The notes under the pieces were generated by a model that did no database searches, was not told the DNA's origin, and saw only the letters and a program-made list of their open reading frames with translations. A stretch of 64,000 nucleotides of DNA. Source: Streptomyces vietnamensis. Its GTDB lineage: Bacteria > Actinomycetota > Actinomycetes > Streptomycetales > Streptomycetaceae. The position numbers were made by a program, and so were the translations under genes. This document shows positions 36,820 through 45,716 of this stretch, one piece after another; positions within the stretch are counted from its first letter, which is position 1; the number at the start of each line of letters is the position of its first letter. The stretch is from contig NZ_CP010407.1 of assembly GCF_000830005.1 (NCBI RefSeq), positions 8,382,001 to 8,446,000 on the forward strand, written 5' to 3'.

Positions 36820-38166
36820 TCAGTTCACCGGGGCCGCGCCGCGTCGAGCGTTTCGCCGGCTTCCGTTGATCCGGTCGTTGAACCGGTCGACGGCCCAGAT
36901 GGTCCGCAGCCCTGGAGCACCCATCATCACGGGGCGTCCGAACTTGGGCTTCTTCACCCAGAGAGCCTTCAGATCCTCGTGCTGTTCTCCGTCCACGATG
37001 TGGTCGGCGATGAGCGAGCCGAGGTACGGCGCCTGGGCCAAGCCGTGGCCGTTGCAGGCGACCGAGTAGAAGACGTTGTCCTCGATGGTGCCGGCGAGTG
37101 GAAGCCATGACGTCGTGATCCCGATCCAGCCGCCCCAGGCTCGAGCGGCTGCGACGTCGGCCAGCGCGGGGAAGCGGGTCTCGAAGCCGCGTGCGAGGTC
37201 GGCGACGACTGCCTCGTCCGGCTTCCTCAGAGGAAGCGGGTAGCTCTTCCCGCGTTGGATCCGACGGACGCCGAACACGATCGTGTTGCGCGAGGTGAGC
37301 CGGTAGTTCTCCATGAAGTTGTGCTGGGTGACCACCCCCGACCGGCTGCTCCAGCCGAGCGCGGCCAGGCGCGCGGGATCGATGGGCTCGGTCTCCACCT
37401 CGGTGACCCAGATGGGCACGGACAGTCGCTTCGGAGTGATCGCCAGCTCGCCGCCGAAGGCGTTCGTCGCGAGCACGAGTTTGTTCGCGCGCACCTCACC
37501 GCCGGATGTCCTGACGGCGATGCGATCGCCGTCCCGCGTGATGTCGGTGACCCTCGTCCGTTCGAAGACCCGGGCACTCGACGAGAGGACGGCGCGGCGG
37601 ATGCCCAGGCTGAACTTGCCGGGGTTCATCATCCCGCCGACGGACTCGCGAAAACCGCCGAGGAATCCGCGGGGGATGCCCAGCTCCGCACTCGTGCCGA
37701 GTTCGACCTTCCCGCCGGCCTTCTGCAGGATCTTGGCCACGCGACGCACGCGGCCCATCTGCCCACGGGAAACCGCGGCGCAGACGTTGCCGGTGGCCTC
37801 GTAGTCGCAATCGATGTCCAGCCGTTCGATCAGGTGCTCCACGAAGTGCGCGGAGTTCTCGGCGAACCGGACGATGCCGGGAAGCTTCCTGGGGTAGAGG
37901 ATGTTCAGGAACTGGATGTCGCCGCCCGGGGCACCCGCGACCTGTCCGGCATTGCGCGAGGCGGAGCCGTGGCCGCAGAACTCGGCCTCCAGCAGCACCA
38001 CGTCCTGGCCGCGCTCCGCCAGCCGCAGCGCCGTCGACATCCCTGCCAGGCCGCCGCCCACGACCGCCACCTCACAGGTGACGTCCTCTTCCAGGGCGGA
38101 CTGGACGTCGCCGGGCGGGTCGACCCATCCACTGAAGGTGGTGTACTCGACGTTGTCCGTCTTCAT
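36820..38166 (-). CDS. FAD-dependent amine oxidoreductase (PuuB/DAO family)
   Basis: The 448-residue protein has a DAO-fold FAD motif VVGGGLAGMSTALRLAERG (36-54), a conserved GHGSASRNAGQV block and a late FAD contact ACNGHGLAQAPYLG. This arrangement fits gamma-glutamylputrescine oxidases and related amine oxidases, which oxidise a C-N bond to give aldehyde or ketone, ammonia and H2O2. ATG at 38166 has AAGGA upstream. It ends a run of minus-strand genes (alcohol DH, aldehyde DH, CoA ligase, oxidase), and PuuA- and PuuD-like genes lie 10 kb away in the same region, so a Puu-type role is likely. Substrate unknown. Confidence 0.82.
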   Translation of the reverse strand: MKTDNVEYTTFSGWVDPPGDVQSALEEDVTCEVAVVGGGLAGMSTALRLAERGQDVVLLEAEFCGHGSASRNAGQVAGAPGGDIQFLNILYPRKLPGIVRFAENSAHFVEHLIERLDIDCDYEATGNVCAAVSRGQMGRVRRVAKILQKAGGKVELGTSAELGIPRGFLGGFRESVGGMMNPGKFSLGIRRAVLSSSARVFERTRVTDITRDGDRIAVRTSGGEVRANKLVLATNAFGGELAITPKRLSVPIWVTEVETEPIDPARLAALGWSSRSGVVTQHNFMENYRLTSRNTIVFGVRRIQRGKSYPLPLRKPDEAVVADLARGFETRFPALADVAAARAWGGWIGITTSWLPLAGTIEDNVFYSVACNGHGLAQAPYLGSLIADHIVDGEQHEDLKALWVKKPKFGRPVMMGAPGLRTIWAVDRFNDRINGSRRNARRGAAPVN

Positions 38167-38210
38167 CTCATGGTTCCTTGCTTCGTGTGGTACGCGGCAG
38201 CGGCTCGGCT

Positions 38211-39758
38211 TCAGGCCAGCCGGCGCTTGAGGATCTTTCCGCTGCCGGTCATCGGCAGGCTCGACACGATCTCGACGATGCGGGGGTACTTGTAGGAGGC
38301 CATCCGTTCCTTGCCCCAGGCGACGAGCTCGTCGGCGGTGAGGGCGGCGTCCTTCTCGAGGATCACGAAAGCCTTGATCTCCTCGCCGTGGCTGTCGTGC
38401 GGGATGCCGATGACCGCCGCGAGGCTCACCGCGGGATGGGTGTGGAGCACCTCCTCGATCTCGCGGGGGTAGACGTTGAAACCGCCGCGGATGATGAGGT
38501 CCTTGGCCCGGTCGACGATGTAGTAGAAACCGTCCTCGTCGCGTCGTGCGAGGTCCCCGGTGCGGAACCATCCGTCGCGGATCGCCTCGGCCGTCGCCTC
38601 AGGGCGGTTGTAGTAGCCCTTCATGACGTTGTGGCCCCTGATCGCGATCTCGCCGACTTCCCCGGCCTCGGTGACCTCCGTCCAGTCCGGTCGGATCAGC
38701 TTCAGCTCCACACCCCAGATCGGGATGCCGATCGAGCCCGGTCGGGACTCGAGCCGGGGGTCGCTGAACGTGGCGACGGGCGATGTCTCGGACAGTCCGT
38801 ACCCTTCGAGCACGGTGACGCCGAGGCGCTGCTCGACCCGGTTGATGATCTCGACCGGCAGGGCCGCCCCACCGGAGATGCCGATCCGTAGGTTGCCGGC
38901 GATCCGACGGACGTCGACGTCGTCGGTGAGGGCGTTGAGCAGCCCCCACCACATGGTCGGGACACCCGCGAAGAACGTGATGACCTCGCGGCTCATGAGT
39001 TCGACCACCTCACGGGCGGCGAAGCGCGGCACGAGGTGCAGGGTCGCCGCGACCGAGAACCCCGCGTGCATCTGCACCGTCGCGCCGAAGGTGTGGAACA
39101 GGGGAAGGCACACCGCGTGGCTGTCGGTGGCCGGTTCGTTGCGGAACAACCGGTTGTTGGCCAGTACGTTCATCATCGTGTTCGCGTGGGAGAGTTCGGC
39201 GCCCTTGGCCTGTCCCGTCGTTCCCGACGTGTAGAGGATGACCGCGGTGTCGGTCGGCTCCCTGACCACCGACTCGAACACGGTGCTCATGCCGGCGAGT
39301 GCCTGACCGAGCGTCTCGGTACCGGCGATCGGGCTGGGGGCCTCCTGGTCGGCGGTGATGACGAAGAAGTGCTCGACCGTTCCGGCCTCTTCGTATCCGG
39401 CATGGCCCTCCGCGGCCATGGCCAGCTCCGGGGTTCCCTCGAAGCAGAAGTACGCCGAGACGTCCGCGTCGTCCAGGTGGTAGGCGATCTCGCGGCCCTT
39501 GAGCAGGACGTTGAGCGGGACCACGACCGCACCCGCCTTGAGCACGCCGTAGTAGACGATGGGGAAGGAGGGCAGGTTGGGGCAGCTGAGGGCGACCTTG
39601 TCGCCGGGCCGGATGCCCCGGGACACCAGCAGGTTGGCGACCTGGTTCGCCGCCGCGTCGACCTGGCGGTAGGTCAGCCGGGTCGGGCCGAGCACGAGGG
39701 CGTCCCGGTCCGGGAACGTACGGGCGGAGTCTTCGAGGAGGATCGAGAGGTTCAGCAA
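38211..39758 (-). CDS. Acyl-CoA synthetase (AMP-binding, long-chain type)
   Basis: The 515-residue ANL enzyme has the P-loop ILYTSGTTGQAKGAELSHAN, GYGLSETSP and the hinge/lysine regions GWFRTGDLARRDEDGFYYIV and MTGSGKILKRRL. It activates a carboxylic acid with ATP and joins it to CoA. TTG at 39758 is chosen because GGAG lies 8 nt upstream and it opens the fold (LLEDSARTFPDRDAL). It sits between the aldehyde dehydrogenase and PuuB-like oxidase genes on the same strand, consistent with CoA activation of the acid made by the aldehyde dehydrogenase. Chain length cannot be read from the sequence. Confidence 0.9.
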   Translation of the reverse strand: MLNLSILLEDSARTFPDRDALVLGPTRLTYRQVDAAANQVANLLVSRGIRPGDKVALSCPNLPSFPIVYYGVLKAGAVVVPLNVLLKGREIAYHLDDADVSAYFCFEGTPELAMAAEGHAGYEEAGTVEHFFVITADQEAPSPIAGTETLGQALAGMSTVFESVVREPTDTAVILYTSGTTGQAKGAELSHANTMMNVLANNRLFRNEPATDSHAVCLPLFHTFGATVQMHAGFSVAATLHLVPRFAAREVVELMSREVITFFAGVPTMWWGLLNALTDDVDVRRIAGNLRIGISGGAALPVEIINRVEQRLGVTVLEGYGLSETSPVATFSDPRLESRPGSIGIPIWGVELKLIRPDWTEVTEAGEVGEIAIRGHNVMKGYYNRPEATAEAIRDGWFRTGDLARRDEDGFYYIVDRAKDLIIRGGFNVYPREIEEVLHTHPAVSLAAVIGIPHDSHGEEIKAFVILEKDAALTADELVAWGKERMASYKYPRIVEIVSSLPMTGSGKILKRRLA

Positions 39759-39876
39759 GGTGGTTCTCCAGCGGCTCTGGGTTCGGTCAGCGGGTGGTCT
39801 CGACGGATGAGTCGAAGACGTCAGCTCTCGGCCGCTGCGTCCTCCACCCGCGTCCCGGACACGACAGCGGCGCGTT

Positions 39877-41340
39877 TCACAAGGGAAGGTCCGGCGAGTC
39901 GACTCCGACCACCCGGTCGCCGCAGAACACGCGCACCGACTCGGCGGGGCCGTGCCCGCCGATGCCGGACGGTCCCCAGAAGCTCTGCGCGGAATCGTCG
40001 CCGAGGTCGGCGACCTTGGCGCCGTTGACCCGCACCTCGCCGGACAGCACGCGCGAGCCGACCTCGATCGCGCGCTCCGTGTCGCCGCCGAACACATAGG
40101 CGTCGAGTCCCGAGGGGTGGGCGTTCGCGAGGCGCAGCGCCTCCTCGTCGGAGTCGACGGCGTGCAGGGACACCACGGGACCGAACAGCTCGGCGGTGGC
40201 CTTCGCCGGGTCGGCCCCGGCGGCGACGGTCGGCGAGAGGAAGAACCCGTCGAGCTCGGGCAGCCGGGCCGGTCCGTGGACGCTCGCTCCCAGGGCGCGC
40301 AGTCCTTCGATCCGGCTCTCCAGCGTCGCGAAGTGCGGTGCGTTCGAGATCGGGCCGAGCTCGGTGCCCTCGTCGAGCGAGTGACCGATCACGACCTTGG
40401 AGATGCGCTCGGTCAGCGCTTCGAGCAGCGGCCCCACCAGGCTCCGGTGGGCGAGGACCTTGCCCGGTCCCTCGCACCACTGGCCGTTCAGCTTGGTCAT
40501 GCCCTCGAAGATCCCGTCGGCGGCGACCTCGACGTCGGCGTCGTCCAGGACGAGCGCGGGGTTGTTGCCGCCGAGCTCCAGCTGGAGGACCTTGAAGTCC
40601 TCCGCGGCGGCCCGGGCGATCGCCCGGCCGGCGGCCGGACCACCGGTGAACGACAGCACCTTGACGCGCGGGTCACCGCTCAGTGCGGCACCCACGTCGC
40701 CCCGGCCGTGCACGAGCTGCAGCGCACCGCTGGGCAGCCCGGCTTCGACGAAGCACTCGACGACGATCTGCGCGCTGCCCGGGGCGTGCTCCGACGGCTT
40801 CAGGATCACCGGGCAGCCCGCCGCGACCGCGCTCACGACCTTCGCCGCGGGGATGAAGCTCGGGCCGTTCCACGGGGTGAGGATCGCGGCCGGCCCCCAC
40901 GGGACCTTGTAGAGGCGGACATCGCGGCCGCCCGCCGCCAGAGCGCGTACGCGGGGGATGTTCAGCAGGTCCGCCGCCGTCGCCCGTATCCTGGCGGGCA
41001 GGAACGCCGCCACCTTCCGGGTGACGCCGATCGGCACACCGCTGGTCAGGGAATCCGTACGGGCGATGTCCTCGGCCCGGGTCTCGATGAGCGCGGCGAC
41101 GCGTTCGAGCACGTCGGCACGCTCCTGGCGGGCCTCGTCGTCCCACCGGCCGACGCCGTACACGCGCTCGGCGTGCCGCAGCGCCCGTTCGATGTCTTCG
41201 GAGCCGGTCGTGACCGTGCGGTGCACCGGTTCCCGGGTGTTGGGGTCGACGTTCCATTCGCCCCGGATCGTCTCGCAGTCGCTCCAGGCGTCCGCGATGT
41301 AGTTCACCGGCTGGGGGATCGTCGTCTCGCCGCTCGACAT
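39877..41340 (-). CDS. NAD(P)-dependent aldehyde dehydrogenase
   Basis: The 487-residue protein has the ALDH landmarks: substrate/cofactor region ILTPWNGPSFIPAAKV, general base Glu in LQLELGGNNP, catalytic Cys in NGQWCEGPGK and ELFGPVVSL near the C terminus. It oxidises an aldehyde to the acid. ATG at 41340 is preferred over GTG at 41349 because AGAGGTG is correctly spaced from the ATG. It lies 27 bp downstream of the alcohol dehydrogenase gene, so the pair should convert an alcohol to an acid in two steps. Substrate unknown. Confidence 0.92.
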   Translation of the reverse strand: MSSGETTIPQPVNYIADAWSDCETIRGEWNVDPNTREPVHRTVTTGSEDIERALRHAERVYGVGRWDDEARQERADVLERVAALIETRAEDIARTDSLTSGVPIGVTRKVAAFLPARIRATAADLLNIPRVRALAAGGRDVRLYKVPWGPAAILTPWNGPSFIPAAKVVSAVAAGCPVILKPSEHAPGSAQIVVECFVEAGLPSGALQLVHGRGDVGAALSGDPRVKVLSFTGGPAAGRAIARAAAEDFKVLQLELGGNNPALVLDDADVEVAADGIFEGMTKLNGQWCEGPGKVLAHRSLVGPLLEALTERISKVVIGHSLDEGTELGPISNAPHFATLESRIEGLRALGASVHGPARLPELDGFFLSPTVAAGADPAKATAELFGPVVSLHAVDSDEEALRLANAHPSGLDAYVFGGDTERAIEVGSRVLSGEVRVNGAKVADLGDDSAQSFWGPSGIGGHGPAESVRVFCGDRVVGVDSPDLPL

Positions 41341-41367
41341 GTGAGTCACCTCTGCATCCGTTGTGGG

Positions 41368-42465
41368 TCAGGCCTGGAGATCGACGACGACGCGCGTCAC
41401 GTCACCGCTGCGCATCGCCTTGAAGCCCTCGTTGATCTCGCCGAACGGGATGACCTGCGTGACCATCTCGTCGAGCAGCAGCCGCCCCTGCTGGTAGAGG
41501 CGCGCGAGCTGGACGATGTCCTGGCGCACCTGACCCGATCCCATGTACGAGCCGATGAGGCGCTTCTCGCCGAAGAAGAAGTCCGACGCGGGCACCTTGA
41601 GCTCGGTGCCCTCCGGGGCGATGCCCACCAGGCACGCGGTGCCGGTCGCCCGCACCACCGAGAGTGCCGTGGCCGCGGTGCGCGCCGAGCCGACGGCCTC
41701 GAACGCGTAGTCGACCCCGTCGCCCAGCAGCTTCCGGACCTCCGCGGCGACGTCCTCGGCGCCCCCGTTCACGACGTGCGTCGCGCCGTAGCCGCGCGCG
41801 GCCTCGAGCCGCGCCTCGTCCAGGTCGATCGCGACGACGGCCGAGGCCCCCGCCAGTCTGGCTCCCTGGACGATGGCCGACCCGACGCCGCCGCAGCCGA
41901 TCACCGCCACCGTGCTTCCCGGACGCACCCGGGCACCGCGGAAGACGGCGCCGACGCCGGTGATGACACAGCACGCCAGGAGACATCCCACGTGCAGCGG
42001 GACCGCGTCGTCCAGCTTCACCAGCGCGTTCTCCCGCATGAGGGTGTGCCGCGAGAACGCGCCGACGTCGCCGAGCCGCTCGACCGGCTTGCCGTCCGCC
42101 AGCCGGAACGCGGGACGCGGGCGACGACGGACCTCCGCCACGCGCTGACACTGCGTCGACCGGCCGGCCTCACAGTTGGCGCACCGGCCGCACGACGGCG
42201 TCAGCGCCCCGACCACGCGGTCGCCGACACGCAGTCCGGTCACCGCGGAGCCGGTCGCCTCGACCACACCGGCCACCTCGTGACCCACCACCACCGGCAG
42301 GTCGGTCGGCACCGTGCCGGTCATGTAGTGCAGGTCGCTGTGGCACAGGCCCACGTGCGAGACCGCGACGCGCACCTCGTCGGGCTCGGGATCGTCCACC
42401 TGGATCGTGGTCATCTCGAGCGGTTCGTTCACCGCGGTGAGCACCGCGGCCTCCGTGTCGATCAC
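41368..42465 (-). CDS. Zinc-dependent alcohol dehydrogenase
   Basis: The 365-residue MDR enzyme has catalytic zinc ligands Cys41 and His62/Glu63 (VGHEVAG), the four-cysteine structural zinc site C92-x2-C95-x2-C98-x7-C106, and the Rossmann motif VIGCGGVGSAIVQGARLAG. It resembles class III/AdhD-type dehydrogenases. It is the first gene of the minus-strand run ending at 36820, and its upstream region holds three 29-bp repeats. It likely oxidises an omega-hydroxy intermediate for the aldehyde dehydrogenase that follows. Confidence 0.92.
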   Translation of the reverse strand: MIDTEAAVLTAVNEPLEMTTIQVDDPEPDEVRVAVSHVGLCHSDLHYMTGTVPTDLPVVVGHEVAGVVEATGSAVTGLRVGDRVVGALTPSCGRCANCEAGRSTQCQRVAEVRRRPRPAFRLADGKPVERLGDVGAFSRHTLMRENALVKLDDAVPLHVGCLLACCVITGVGAVFRGARVRPGSTVAVIGCGGVGSAIVQGARLAGASAVVAIDLDEARLEAARGYGATHVVNGGAEDVAAEVRKLLGDGVDYAFEAVGSARTAATALSVVRATGTACLVGIAPEGTELKVPASDFFFGEKRLIGSYMGSGQVRQDIVQLARLYQQGRLLLDEMVTQVIPFGEINEGFKAMRSGDVTRVVVDLQA

Positions 42466-42488
42466 GTCTTCTCCTCTGTCGTTCCTTG

Positions 42489-42568
42489 CGGAAGGGGCCG
42501 TACCGACCCGTTTCTTACGGAAGGGGCCGTACCGACCCGTTTCTTACGGAAGGGGCCGTACCGACCCC
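42489..42568. repeat. Three tandem copies of a 29-bp element
   Basis: Units start at 42489, 42518 and 42547; the first two are identical and the third is cut after 22 bp. The core is CGGAAGGGGCCGTACCGACC. They fill the space between the end of the ligase/hydratase gene and the start of the alcohol dehydrogenase gene, so they sit in the latter's promoter region. They could be regulator binding sites or a slippage product. Confidence 0.9.
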
Positions 42569-42578
42569 CTGTCCGGAG

Positions 42579-44984
42579 CTACTTGCCGGTGCCCTTCGCG
42601 GTCCAGAAGCCTTCGACGCCCGCCCTGAACACCCCGCTCTCCCAGGTCTCCCGCGCGGCGGCGTCCTCACGGGCGAAGGCCTGCTCGATCTCGTCGAGCC
42701 GCGGCCGCAGGAGCGCCAGGTGGAGCGCCGTCGTGTTGTTGTCCGGCGTCCACTCGACGACCAGGTCGACCGCGCGGTCGACGAGTTCGCCGGGCGCGAC
42801 GATCTCGTCCAGGAGGCCGATCCGCAGGGCCTCCTCGGCGCCGATCCGCGGCGAGCCGAGGACCATGCGCATCGCGTGGTTCCGGACGATCCGGGCCAGC
42901 AGCAGGCTCGACGCGTTCGAGATCGTGATGCCCCGGCCGTTCTCCGGCTGGTAGTACTCCGCCGCCGGACTTCCGATCCGTGCGTCGCAGCAGAGGGTGA
43001 TCTCCGAGGCACCGCCCACCGCGAGACCGTTCACAGCCGCGATGACGGGGACCCGTGTCTCCACGACGGCGCGGGTGATGTCGTGGAAGGTCTCGAACGC
43101 CTCCCGCATCTCCTCGTACGAGGTGGGCGGCGCCTGGAGGTCCTCGCCGGCCGAGAACGCCCGGCCCTCACCCGTGAGCACGATGCCGCGCACGTTCTCG
43201 CCGGACCCGAACTTCCTTATGAGGTAGGCGAGTCGCCGTCGCGTGGCGACGTCCATGGCGTTCAGCTTCTCCGGGCGGCGCAGGGTCAGCACCGCCACGC
43301 CCCGTACGACGTCGACGTCGAGGACGCCCGCAGACGATGCGGCGGGCGCGCCCGCAGAGCCGCGCCGGTCGCCCAGGTCGAAGGTGACGCCGGGCTCGGC
43401 CGCGGCGCGGGCCTTGAGCGCCAGCTTGGACACGCGCTCGGACGGCGTCCGCGGGAAGTCGGTGACGAACTCGACATAGCGCGGCACCTTGAAACGGGCG
43501 AGCTGTCGGCCGGCCCGGTCGACGAGCCGCGCGGCGGTCGTACGGTCGGCCGGCACCCCGGCGGCGAGTTGGACGAAGGCCTTGACCTCTTCGCCGAAGG
43601 TCTCGTCGGGTTCGGCGACGACGGCGGCGGCCACGACCTCCCCGTCACGTTCGAGAGCGGCCTCGACCTCGGCGCTCGCGATGTTCTCGCCGCCACGACG
43701 CACCATGTCCTTGATGCGACCGACCAGCTGAATGCCCCCGTCCGGCCGGCGGACGACGACGTCGCCGGTGTGCAGCCAGCCGTCCCGCAGCACGCGGGCG
43801 GTGTCCTCCGGACGGTTCCAGTAGCCGAGCATCATCGGCCTGCCCGAGACGATCAGCTCACCGGGCTCGCCCTCGGGCAGATCGACTCCCTGCGGATCGA
43901 CCACCCGGACCCGCTTCGTCGGCACCGGAAACCCCAGGCTCCCGCTCCCCACGGAGTCCGCGTCGTCGACGGAGGCGAACAGGTCGACGCCGGTCTCGGT
44001 CATGCCGTAGATCTCCCGCCACGGCGCGCCCCAGCGCTCCTCCAGCTGCGCGTGGATCCCGACCGGGACGCCCGAACAGAGCACCAGGCGCAGCCGGTTG
44101 TCCAGGTCGTCGGGGTGCGGCGGTTGCTTGAAGAGCAGCGTCGGCATGGATCCGAGCACGTAGAAGAAGGTGGCGCGGTGGCGGCGGACGTCGGCGAAGA
44201 AGCCCGACGCGGAGAACCGGGGCAGCACGACCAGCGGGGCCCCGATCGTCAGGGCGAGCGCGGTGTTCCACTGCGGGTCCATGTAGGAGAACGGCTGAGC
44301 GGTGAGCAGGACGTCGTCGGACCCGAGGCCGGTCACCGCGGCGCAGGTCCAGCCCAGCCGCACCCAGTAGTCGTGGGTGAGCATGCACGCCTTGGGGAAG
44401 CCGGTGGTGCCCGAGGTGTACTGCAGGTTCGCCAGGGTCCCGGCGGTGGGGCGCACCGCCGGAGCGGTCGCCGGGAAGGGCGCGGACCCGTCGGCGGCGA
44501 CGTCGACGACGCGCAGGTCCGCCAGATCGGTCTCGGTGTCGGCGACTTCCTTCAGGAGACCTGCCCGCTCGTGATCGGTGAACACGACCCGGGCTCCCGA
44601 ATCCCGCAGGAGGAAGGTGAGATCGGCCCGCTTGTACGAGGAGTTGACCGGTACCGCCACGGCGCCGGCCTTCAGCGCGGAGAGCCACACGACCGGCCAG
44701 TGCACGATGTTCGGGAGCATGATCGCGACACGGTCGCCGGGTTGGACGCCGTCCACCTCGATCAGCCGGTGCGCCAGCCTGGAGGTCCAGGCGTCGATCT
44801 CGGCGAAGGTCCAGGACTCGTCGCCGAAGCGCAGGAACTCCCGATCGGGTGATCGCCGCGCGCGCTCGGCCAGCAACCCGGTCAGCGTCGCGACGGACGG
44901 GTCCGCTCCCATCTGCTCGGGCCTGACGGTCGGCTGCGGACGGAGAGGGGCCGCGTCTCCCTCTCGCTGAGGCGTTTCCTTCAC
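42579..44984 (-). CDS. Fused acyl-CoA synthetase and enoyl-CoA hydratase
   Basis: The 801-residue protein joins two enzymes. Residues about 20-540 form an AMP-dependent synthetase (LQYTSGTTGFPKACMLTHDY, IYGMTETG, GWLHTGDVVVRRPDGG). Residues about 560-801 form a crotonase-fold enoyl-CoA hydratase/isomerase (GEGRAFSAGEDLQAPP, AAVNGLAVGGASEITLCCDA). The fusion should activate an acid and then hydrate or isomerise the enoyl-CoA. No frameshift or stop separates the parts. GTG at 44984 overlaps the stop of the upstream membrane-protein gene. The crotonase half keeps the oxyanion-hole sequences; its catalytic acids cannot be assigned with confidence. Confidence 0.9.
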   Translation of the reverse strand: MKETPQREGDAAPLRPQPTVRPEQMGADPSVATLTGLLAERARRSPDREFLRFGDESWTFAEIDAWTSRLAHRLIEVDGVQPGDRVAIMLPNIVHWPVVWLSALKAGAVAVPVNSSYKRADLTFLLRDSGARVVFTDHERAGLLKEVADTETDLADLRVVDVAADGSAPFPATAPAVRPTAGTLANLQYTSGTTGFPKACMLTHDYWVRLGWTCAAVTGLGSDDVLLTAQPFSYMDPQWNTALALTIGAPLVVLPRFSASGFFADVRRHRATFFYVLGSMPTLLFKQPPHPDDLDNRLRLVLCSGVPVGIHAQLEERWGAPWREIYGMTETGVDLFASVDDADSVGSGSLGFPVPTKRVRVVDPQGVDLPEGEPGELIVSGRPMMLGYWNRPEDTARVLRDGWLHTGDVVVRRPDGGIQLVGRIKDMVRRGGENIASAEVEAALERDGEVVAAAVVAEPDETFGEEVKAFVQLAAGVPADRTTAARLVDRAGRQLARFKVPRYVEFVTDFPRTPSERVSKLALKARAAAEPGVTFDLGDRRGSAGAPAASSAGVLDVDVVRGVAVLTLRRPEKLNAMDVATRRRLAYLIRKFGSGENVRGIVLTGEGRAFSAGEDLQAPPTSYEEMREAFETFHDITRAVVETRVPVIAAVNGLAVGGASEITLCCDARIGSPAAEYYQPENGRGITISNASSLLLARIVRNHAMRMVLGSPRIGAEEALRIGLLDEIVAPGELVDRAVDLVVEWTPDNNTTALHLALLRPRLDEIEQAFAREDAAARETWESGVFRAGVEGFWTAKGTGK

Positions 44985-45697
44985 GACCACGACTGCTCCC
45001 CGGCCCCGGCAGGGCTCTGCTCGCGTCGGTTCGGCTCCGCGTCGACCGACTCGTTGTGCCTGTGCAGGGCGCGGTAGGCGAAGTAGTAGGTGAACATCTG
45101 GAATCCCCAGGTGCTCAGCGCGCCGATGTAGAAGAGGGTGTGCGCGGCGTCGTCGCCCGGAACGTGGACGAAGTCGTACGTCCAGGCGATGACGCATGCG
45201 GCGGCGGTCGCCAGGCTCACGCCGAGGGCCGTTCCCTTCGCGCCGATCGCCCAGAGCCGCTTCGCGAAGTGGATCAGGAACAGGGTGGTCAGAACGTTGA
45301 CCACGATGAGGAAGATCGCGACTCCTACGCCGATCCGCTCACTGAAGAACAGCAGGAAGAGTCCGACCGCGGCGGCGAAGACGAACACCCCGACGTCCGT
45401 CCCCACGGACGGCCTGTACCGGTGCGTCACCTGCATCAGGCCCATGACGAGGATCAGTGTGATGCCGACCGACCGGGAGAACTGGTCGAAGAAGTACGCG
45501 ACGGTGTACATGGGACTCGTCTCGTCGGCGCCCAGGAGCGCGTAGACGAGGAAGTTCGACCCGGAGGTGGCGACGATGATCCATTCGAGGCCGAGAAGGT
45601 AGTTCTTGAAATTCCGGATGAATTTCCACCCGAAAGTGAATCCGACGACGATCATCCAGACGTCGGCGAGCAGGAAAAGCAGGTCTCTGAGTGCCAT
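44981..45697 (-). CDS. Multi-pass membrane protein, unknown function
   Basis: The 238-residue protein has about seven hydrophobic helices (for example LADVWMIVVGFTFGWKFI, ITLILVMGLMQV and VGVFVFAAAVGLFLLFFS) and a short charged tail. No family motif is recognised. It starts 19 bp after the PhyH-type dioxygenase gene with a GGAGG site, and overlaps the ligase/hydratase start. It could be a transporter or a membrane anchor for the pathway; nothing in the sequence decides. Confidence 0.8.
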   Translation of the reverse strand: MALRDLLFLLADVWMIVVGFTFGWKFIRNFKNYLLGLEWIIVATSGSNFLVYALLGADETSPMYTVAYFFDQFSRSVGITLILVMGLMQVTHRYRPSVGTDVGVFVFAAAVGLFLLFFSERIGVGVAIFLIVVNVLTTLFLIHFAKRLWAIGAKGTALGVSLATAAACVIAWTYDFVHVPGDDAAHTLFYIGALSTWGFQMFTYYFAYRALHRHNESVDAEPNRREQSPAGAGEQSWS

Positions 45698-45716
45698 TTT
45701 TCCTCCTTGATCCTCG

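Noticed and set aside
42489-42568. 29-bp repeats considered as a CRISPR array
   Set aside because: The copies are directly adjacent with no spacers, and no cas genes are present.
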